Source: Didymodactylos carnosus (lineage: Eukaryota; Rotifera; Eurotatoria; Philodinida; Philodinidae). Taken from it: a stretch of 43,248 nucleotides of DNA. Positions 35,609 to 43,248 of this stretch are shown here, in pieces. How positions within the stretch are numbered: position 1 is the stretch's first letter; each line of letters opens with the position of its first letter. The notes beneath the pieces were generated by a model, which worked only from the letters and a program-made list of their open reading frames with translations, made no database searches and was not told where the DNA came from. The position numbers were made by a program, and so were the translations under genes. The stretch is from contig CAJNOQ010000695.1 of assembly GCA_905250885.1 (NCBI GenBank), positions 1 to 43,248 of the forward strand, written 5' to 3'.

Positions 35609-37755
35609 TTATGTTCGGATAATGCGTTCGTTATAAGAATCTTGTAGTCGTTTTCGACTCTCCGTTGTTGTTGTTGTTGATCGTGTGCTCAATCGTAAAC
35701 GATTGTCACAGCAATATTTGGTTTTAGCGGAGTCGACAAATAATGACTTGGAGCGTTGCTTGCCGCAAATTGTCGTGTTGGCAACAAGTGATCTACTACG
35801 GTTTTTTGATATGTGGTGATATTGAATATGGTCAGAAGTAGTCTGATCTGCGCAAAGAAAAGAAAAGTATTCTACTAAGTAGACAATTGAATAGCGATAT
35901 AGAAAGATGTTGGTAGATGTCTTCATGTGAGAACAAAAATTAGCAAAAGACTGTAGCTTTATGTGACCGGTGCGTTCAATGTGATGATCAGAATAACAGT
36001 AGTACAGTACTGAAGTGTGAGTCATTCAGCTGAGAAAATTACTTAGTTTGAGTTGTTGATTTCGACAGTGATGACATTCGCTATGTCTCTTTGTAGGCAT
36101 TCCCTAGAAAGAGGAAAGATATTTAGTTGAACGAAGTAGCTGACATGCTTCCATTTTTATTTCGTTTGGCGTTATAAGACTTTTTTCTTTTAAATACGAA
36201 GATTAGAAGTGACATAAGTTAGTTTTATACTCTTCTCTGTAACTTGCGCTAACATTGCTGATTATCCTAACGAAAGGGTCAGGTCGCTTTTGATTGACAT
36301 GAGAAATGGTAGAGGATGCTCAAGTGGAATGACTTACTTGTAAAAGTAATAGTTGTTGATGATGTTGTAGTTGATAATGAGAATAAGGTGACGTTCTGCT
36401 GACTGATGGTCGTTGAGACTGTGATCGATAATTGAATAACGATATCGAATGAAAACATAAACAAAATCTAGCACATAATTCGCGTCGAAATTTTCGGTTT
36501 AAAAATGCGTAAACAAAAAAGTTAATTGCGCTATTCAGAAAGATGAAAAGATTTGAAATATCGTAGAGTTTATAGAGTAGTTTGTTATTTTGAGCAAATA
36601 TGTAGATATAATGTAATATTGACGCAGGTACTTGGCATACCAAGAAAATACCAATTAGAACAATGACTGAACGCGTGACAGTTGACTCTCTATGGTGTTT
36701 TATATCACCATCGCGCGTTTGTCGTATGCAGTTCAATGTTGTAGGACGTTGTGAATCTTTCACTGATCGAATTAATTTAACGTTAAAATAGAACAACAAT
36801 AATAATGGTAAAATACTTTGAAATAAACTGTACAACGCAATGTGTACACTGTAGTGGTAAGCGCTACTGTTCGAAAACTTATTCATTAGTATATAATGTT
36901 CAATCACTTCACTGCTATTTTCAATCTCAATTAGCACTTCTTTTCTTGATTGGACTTTATATTCGAAAAATCTTGGTATTGAGTAAAGTAATCCGAATAA
37001 ATAAATAGACACGATGATGTAACTAAAAGAAGTAAATAAATTAAGATATTAATGACTTTAAGAGATCTTTCACATTTACCATGGACGTTTTGAGCTATAG
37101 GTATAATGGACAATTGGCCATCGTATCGCAAACCAGCGATCCACGGCAAACTGAAGATAGAAGAACATCAGACATTTTCCACATTCTATTACCACCTACT
37201 CACTGCAATTGTAATCCATACACTTGTTATTTGAAACCAAATAATCAACGGATATAAATAAGGAAATGCTAGTTTATATATCCGTGATGAATAATATGTT
37301 TCATTTTGCACGTCAGGTTTTATTGTTGAATTTAACGCGATAACAAAGCCAAAAAATAACAAAAAACTATCACTTAAACTCAAACCGGTTAAGTATGTTG
37401 AGACGGCACTACGCTAAAACGTAACGTATACAGAAGTAAGAAGAATGTTCAACTTGAGATTAAATTGTATTTTGCAAGTGAATGCTGTTCTCATATAGCA
37501 AATCTGTTTGCTTGCTAACTCGAGTATTTATTTCTTATCGTCCAAAAAATTATTAGAGTTTCTGCTGAACTCGCAGACAATCTAGTGAGCTGCACGAACC
37601 GCTTCGAATTTGGCAAAAGAATTCGTGACTTTACTTACCATTTGACGTCGAGTGAATACGTAGACAGAGCATAATGTCAATAGCAGCCCTAGTGAACAAA
37701 CGGTTGTGCCTCCATAGCCAAATACATAATGGGTAAATAGCATAAGGGACATCAT
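35609..37755 (-). CDS. FMRFamide-receptor-like GPCR, copy B, six exons
   Basis: Second complete copy of the neuropeptide-type receptor, with exons 37755-37639, 37413-37204, 37150-37080, 37022-36338, 36103-36043 and 35847-35609 in transcript order and the same predicted 460-residue protein as copy A. Introns also match. The proximal upstream DNA is the same as in copy A, because the repeat extends more than 5 kb beyond the start codon. The two copies would therefore be expected to share regulation and to be indistinguishable by short reads. No stop or frameshift is present, so both copies look functional if the assembly is right. Confidence 0.82.
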
Positions 37756-39591
37756 TTGTTCGTGTAATTATTACGATTCACCAACGTTGGATCCTTTTAA
37801 ATGAACAAAATAATCTTAACAGCGCTTGGTAGACAGAACTATTCTCAAAGGAAATCTCTCGTTAACGAGATTTTGTGCGAAGAAGTGTTCGTGTAACAAC
37901 TACCATTCTGACGAAGGTTCTAGCAAAGGTACCAATTAAAAGAGAGACAACATCATCATGCAATAAATCTAGCCACAATAACCCACTACCAAAAATAAAG
38001 GAGCGTTGATGATATTTTCTCGTAGCGCATGTGACCGTTGACTATCTGAGAAGATTAGCACAAAGCAACAACACTGATCTCAATGGCAGATTCATAAAAT
38101 GTATAACTTTGTGCTCGTTATTAGAAGAGTTTTGAATAATTTTATGTAAAAGCAAAGTCGATATGGATAGCCTCGCTTTAAATTCACAGATAACCTTTTC
38201 CACATATTATGATGCAGATGTTTTACGTGTCCGAGTATTTAATCGTGTTTGATGAATGCGGTAAAAGAATTAAGTAGCTTAGCATATCTGTACAAAGATT
38301 GCTTTTTGTTTTAAAATAAAAATGTATTGAAAATCGTGAGTATGGTTCAATGAGGCAATATTTCAAGTATAGAAAGTCAGTATTAAATGTCCTCTTCTCT
38401 CTCGTTTTATACTCAAAAGGATTTCTTTTGTTCTTCTTATCTAGTATTCAGTTCGAGATGAGATGTTTTTTTAGTGGTAGGAGATGAAGAAGAAATAGGC
38501 AAAGTTCAGACGCGAATCGACGTGGTTTACCAATTGGAGTTTAAAACAATTGTAATTAACGTAAAAATAGAGCACACTGTTAAAAATGTATGTTCTTCAG
38601 AAAAGAAAAGAAATGATCTTCGTTTGTCCAAAATAGAGGTCACGTATGTGTTTTCTGAAAAGTAGCAAAATAAAATTCTTCAAAACCTGAAGAACAAAAA
38701 TTTCGTCTATCCTCTAAATTTTTCTCTAAAGAACATGTTTTTTGGGAACTTCTGAAAAATTGAAGAACAAGTTTTTGTTCTTCAACGGTAGCGCTACTTT
38801 TAGTAAAGGAATGGACAACTTAGAAGGTCTTCTACTTTGTCCTATCGTTCACAAATTTTAGGGGAGTCCTCTATTGTGTCCTGTAGAGAAGTCATATTTT
38901 TCGCTTTCCTCAACAATAAAATACGCAGTTCTAAACCGGAGTATTTTTCTTTACACAATACAGTAAATTACACACAAACATCTGTTAATTTCACTCTTGT
39001 TAGACAACAAAAAAAGAGAAAATATGTTCACTTATTTCGCCACATATCTTTCGGAAAATATTTTAAAGAGAACGTAATTAGGTTGAAAAGAGAATGTGTC
39101 TGATTTTTTGGAGAACGCAATGTTTTCTAGGTAGAAAAGAGAAATGAAGAGCTCGTATTTTGAGGAACACAGAAACCGGCTGAAATACAAAAAGAGCTGA
39201 AGAACATACATTTTGTTCTTCATTTTCCAGAGAACACATTTAAGTTTTTCAGCGTAGTCTCGAAAAAACAAAGAACAGTGTAGATTTGAGTTGAAAACAG
39301 ACAGCGAAAAGGCAGATAGACAGAATGATATCAACGAACAGTCGAGATAAACTTCATTCGACTTTTTTCCTCATTTGAAAACGTGCAGTGACGGCGAGCC
39401 AAATTCATGCAGAAGAACGGAAACTAAATATAAGGTTCTTTTATATCCTCAAAAACTCGGAATGTGATAAACTCGTCAAGCTTTAGACTTCATTTATTCT
39501 AGCCAAATATACTTGTAGTCTTTTGTCGCGCTATCACAATGTAATGAGAAGAAAGCTGAGTCTCGAGAACAAGTGTGACTTTGATGAGCAC
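37756..39591. other. Intergenic, copy B, with GAAGAAC palindromes
   Basis: Identical counterpart of 25905-27740. The inverted GAAGAAC pairs lie at 38760-38785 and 39199-39221. No gene was recognised. Confidence 0.45.
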
Positions 39592-40766
39592 TTACCAGTC
39601 CTGATTCAATATTTTTATGTGGAATCCTTGAATGTTGTGCGTCGTAGATAGCTCTTTATAAAGCTTTATTTGAAAAACAAACCATGCAGAAAAGAATATA
39701 TCTACCTCAGCGTCTAATAAATGTCTGTTATAGAAAATTCGTGGTTGAGGTCTGTAATACAATCCATTAATAGTACGCAATTACTTTGATAGTGAATAGT
39801 AATTTGTAGAAGTCTGTTGTTTTGAAATAACCCGTACGTAAGTAATCATTACGTGAAAAGGGAAGTATAATCATCCTTACATTTTGAAAGGCCTTAACAA
39901 TGTTCTCAAACCATCCCATTTAATTCTTGATGGTACAGGTATCTTACGTTCTTTAGCTATCACTAACAAACCTTTACTTTTGCCTTTATTAATTCTGACT
40001 TTGTTTTGTACTTTTATCATCAACATACTCAATGATATCAACAGGACATTTCGTCCCCAAATATTTTTTCCCAAATCATTTCGACTATATTCTTTTGCTG
40101 AATGAGTTCAATCGTAATTCCTCGGTTTTTAGCAAAACTGTTTTCAAGAGACCTCTTAGAAAATCCGTGGAGATCTCCTGAATATTTCCAATGAATTCTC
40201 CATAGTTTCTTACCTATATGAGGACTATAAAACTATAGTTGAATCAAAACTTTTTATTTTAATAAAAAATGACTTGCCCATTTATGCTTATTGTCAAAGA
40301 AGGCGTTATGTCTCAGCAAGGAAATTAAAACTAGAAAAACGGATGCTTTAGTTTTTTTAGTGGGCTTCAGTCGATTTTCGTATAGAATAAAAATGAAATA
40401 TTTTTAAAATTATCTTATCTAATTACTTTCTTTCCTCTGCAAACTCATTAGTAAACCCTTTGAGTTTTGTATATGACGCTTTTTTCTTACAGTGTACTTC
40501 AGCGTCCAATCAATATCTGTCATAGAAAATTCGTGATTGAGGCCTGTAGTACAACCCATTGATGGCACGTAATTACTTTAGTAGTGAATAGTATTTTGTA
40601 TAAGTCGCTTGTTTCGAAATAACTCGAGTTTTTGAAATGCAGTACGACGCACTATGTGATGGAGAACATGAAAGCACAGTTGCCATTCAACAAAAGCAAT
40701 ATAAAAGCATCGATCTACGATGAAAATCGACATTAAGCGCTCAAAAATGCCGACATGAGCAGGCAA
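39592..40766 (-). pseudogene. Degraded exon-like segments, copy B
   Basis: Identical counterpart of 27741-28915. The same stop after IFYDRY and the same frame breaks are present, so the decay predates the duplication or was copied by conversion. Confidence 0.35.
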
Positions 40767-41679
40767 ATATTGAAGTTGAAAAACTACTTACAGAGACTAC
40801 GCTTTATTTCAGATTGGTATTTGTGTGAAATAATACTACTTAGTATGATGAAGAGGCCCAGATAATATGTTGACTATAGATTGACGTTTTCAAGAATGTT
40901 TCATTTCATAGAAAATACGGAGTTGAAAAATCTTTTCTTCTTTCTTAAAATATCGTCATCTGGTTGACAATTAGCCAAGTAGATAGATATATTCATTAAT
41001 AATCAACGTATAATTCGGCTTCTCTCTTCTTTTTCTTCTGCATCAGCCTACTCATCACACATAGACAAAAATGGTAGCGCTCTGCCTGTTCCCGTTGATC
41101 GTGTTTAAATATATAATTACAAATCTATCTTTGACATAATATCAGAGAAGAAAGGTGCTTTTTTCGTAGCAATATGATTTGTGTATAATCCTTTTCGTAT
41201 TTAACTAATTCTGGAAGATAAATTAAAAGAGCTTGTCAAACATTATTCACTTCAATGCAAGGCAAAGAGAGACTGAGTTATGGTCGTACGGAGAAAAAGA
41301 ACAGTTAAGCCTGTGAACAGTGGGATGCACAGAACGTGTCATTATCAGTCAGTAACAAGTGTTCGTGTCAAGGAAACGTTCGTTATTGTCGACCTCGAAT
41401 GAGGATGATTGTCCAAACTTCTAATGTTTATGCGTATGATGTCTCGATAAATGTGTTTTCCATGGTGTTTCATAGATCTTCTTATGAAGATCATTATTCA
41501 ATTGCCTAAATACATTTGATACTGAATGATGAATAGTTTTTTGTCGATCTAATTCACTTTCATTGGCATTCCGTTTTGATAATTTTTGTTTAGTAGTGAA
41601 AAGCGGATTTAATGATGAGTTTGTTTGTGTCAAAGTCGATGATATTCTACCTAAACATACAACTATTTTTAGATATCAA
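40767..41679. other. Upstream region of ligase-like gene, copy B
   Basis: Identical to 28916-29828, including the small hydrophilic minus-strand frame (41421-41633). No confident gene. Confidence 0.4.
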
Positions 41680-43029
41680 ATGGCAAAGATTCAAGTTTAT
41701 TTGAATTTATCTTGTTCTTATACAAACGACAAAATGTGCCAGGCTTTGTTACGATATAAAACGTTATTTGAAATAACAAAGCCAAATTCTAAAACTGTTC
41801 AACTGATTCAACATAAATTACTGGAAGAGTTAAAAAATGGTCTTTCTACACAAGAACAAGTTTTATTTCTGTTAGAGTATGAAGATATAGATTTCGATCT
41901 ATTCTACTATTTGATATCCTCGAAGTATACGAAAAAGAACACGAAAATAATGACAAATTCGTTTTGTATTCGAAAAGGTTTATTGAGAAAAGCAAATTTT
42001 TCCACATTCGTACAACGTCTGGTGGCTAAAGTAAGATTACTAAAGGAGGAACTTTTGTTCACTGTGTAGAGAAACTGTCTGTCATTTTAGAGACCAGAAT
42101 CACCACTAATCAAGCATTATCCTGAAACGTTTGTTTTAGACCTATCACATCCAGATTATCTTGACGAAGCACTCAATGAAGCATATGAATTACGTGATGT
42201 TTTACAACAAAATGCTCTGTTGTTAGAAGATGGTATGTAGTGATAGAAACAGTCAGAAATGGGATGATCGTGTCAATGTGCCCGTAGTTCGATTGTTCAT
42301 TCTTCCCATTTAGAGAGTGTGACGTCAAAAACAAATGAAGAACCAAAATTGTTGATATTGAAAGCATCGTTAATTGACAAAGGCCAAGAATTATTTATAT
42401 TTCGAACACAAAATGAATTAGAGGACTTTTTTAATGAAAAAATGAATGACGATGATGAAAATGAAATAACAAATTTACGTGAATGGGTAATTCAGAGATA
42501 TATTGAAAATCCGTTATTATTATGTGGTGGAAGAAAATTTCATTTGAGGGTCTATATTGTTGTAGATGAAAATTTGAAGGTATACATTTACGATGGTATA
42601 TTAGCCTTATTTGCATCGAAATCCTATAATTTGACTATGTCAACATTAAGTGATCGTCTGGTGCACATCACAAACACATGCGTCCAGATGTCGGATGACG
42701 AGAAGACAATGGATGAACACATGTTAGTCAAAGAATTTTTCAAATTAGATGAAGATCTAAATCATCAAAAAATTTATGAGCAGATCAAACTGATTGTCAA
42801 AGAAATATTTGGAGGTCTTCATCATGAAATAAGTCTGTTTCAACCAATTCAAAATTGTTTTGAAATATATGGTTTTGATTTTATAATTGATCGCAACCTA
42901 ACCGTTTATTTTCTTGAAGCAAACGCTTATCCTGATTTCAAACAGACTGGTGCGGATTTAAGTGTGATAATTGAAGAATTATTTATGAATATCGTGAATA
43001 AAATTATACTAGCGTTCAATGATAATTAG
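41680..43029 (+). CDS. Tubulin-tyrosine-ligase-like (Pby1-type) protein, copy B
   Basis: Exons 41680-42030, 42091-42232 and 42314-43029 give 402 residues. The protein is identical to copy A through the FLEANAYPDF metal-binding region and up to MNIV. Copy A then reads DKIILPFYGEQQQ with 20 further residues, while this copy reads NKIILAFNDN and stops at 43029. All recognised ATP-grasp motifs are kept, so catalysis could survive, but the family-like PFYG ending and the following AATAAA are lost. The similar yet substituted tail (Asp to Asn, Pro to Ala, Tyr to Asn) suggests this end derives from an older diverged paralogue rather than random flanking DNA. Confidence 0.8.
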
Positions 43030-43248
43030 GAATTGTTTTTAAGTTTGAAAAATCTTTGAAGTATGAGCTCTTATTGGTACGCAAAGGGTATGAGAAAGAA
43101 ATGTTTGTGGAGAAGCTGCTCTCATTGGAATTTATGGGTAGTTAAATCGAACGTCTTTTACATTACTTACGTTTGTTTCAGCTTACTTGAAGGGTGCGTT
43201 GTTTGGCGTGTCTGCGGTGATGTTTTATCTGCAAAAGAGTTTAGATTA
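43030..43248 (+). other. Possible exon pair running off the window
   Basis: A frame open from just after a stop at 43023-43025 reads FEKSLKYELLLVRKG and then EKEMFVEKLLSLEFM up to 43137. A GT donor there and a pyrimidine-rich acceptor ending at 43181 join in phase to AYLKGALFGVSAVMFYLQKS, which continues to the window edge with a hydrophobic, membrane-like character. The gene is not recognised and no start codon is certain; an ATG in another frame at 43063 does not splice in phase. It could be part of an unrelated downstream gene. Confidence 0.25.

Larger units (their letters stand above)
34924..42996. repeat. Duplicated block, copy B (8,073 bases)
   Basis: Direct repeat of 23073-31145 with no difference detected by eye. 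The transporter gene that precedes copy A is absent here: the sequence upstream of 34907 is unrelated. At the right end, identity stops inside the last ligase-like exon, where GTGGAT becomes GTGAAT. Confidence 0.95.

Overview
The window is AT-rich eukaryotic DNA. Its genes are split by many short introns (mostly about 50-110 bases) with clean GT...AG borders. The products are animal signalling and transport proteins: a muscarinic-type receptor, a neuropeptide-type receptor and an SLC38-type transporter. Intergenic DNA is full of small palindromic elements. A small invertebrate fits. A bdelloid rotifer is my best guess, from the compact introns, AT richness, near-identical duplicated blocks and a tubulin-tyrosine-ligase-like gene resembling fungal/plant Pby1 proteins. 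That taxonomic call is inference. There are no bacterial-style operons, CRISPR arrays, rRNA genes or tRNA genes that I can recognise.

Layout. Bases 1-6700 are nearly gene-free. They hold a broken minus-strand coding remnant (about 611-1075) and two microsatellites. Bases 6717-10543 carry a five-exon muscarinic-acetylcholine-receptor-like GPCR (+) whose unusually long first intron hosts repeats. Bases 10544-20650 are a repeat-rich desert: a foldback element with long inverted arms (12431-13370), a hairpin (15080-15237), a palindromic element next to a LINE reverse transcriptase relic (18396-18891), another hairpin (19044-19222), a cluster of three palindromic MITE-like elements (19318-19670) and one more hairpin (20231-20340). 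Bases 20653-22815 are an eleven-exon SLC38-type amino acid transporter (+).

The dominant structure is a direct repeat. Bases 23073-31145 recur at 34924-42996 with a constant offset of 11,851 and no difference wherever I compared them (8,073 bases, introns and intergenic DNA included). Each copy holds a complete six-exon FMRFamide-receptor-like GPCR (-), degraded exon-like segments, and a three-exon Pby1-type tubulin-tyrosine-ligase-like gene (+). Identity stops inside the last exon of the ligase gene, so the two copies encode different C-termini (424 versus 402 residues). At both ends the identity fades through about 20 bases of imperfect similarity rather than stopping dead. This suggests gene conversion between older paralogues, a very recent duplication, or a haplotype/assembly chimera. 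The 3.8-kb spacer (31146-34923) contains ACTCC-rich repeat sequence with an inverted terminal match.

The genes do not form one pathway. They are two receptors, a transporter and a cytoplasmic ATP-grasp ligase. Exon models were assembled by eye from splice consensus, phase continuity and protein-family conservation; all total an exact multiple of three.
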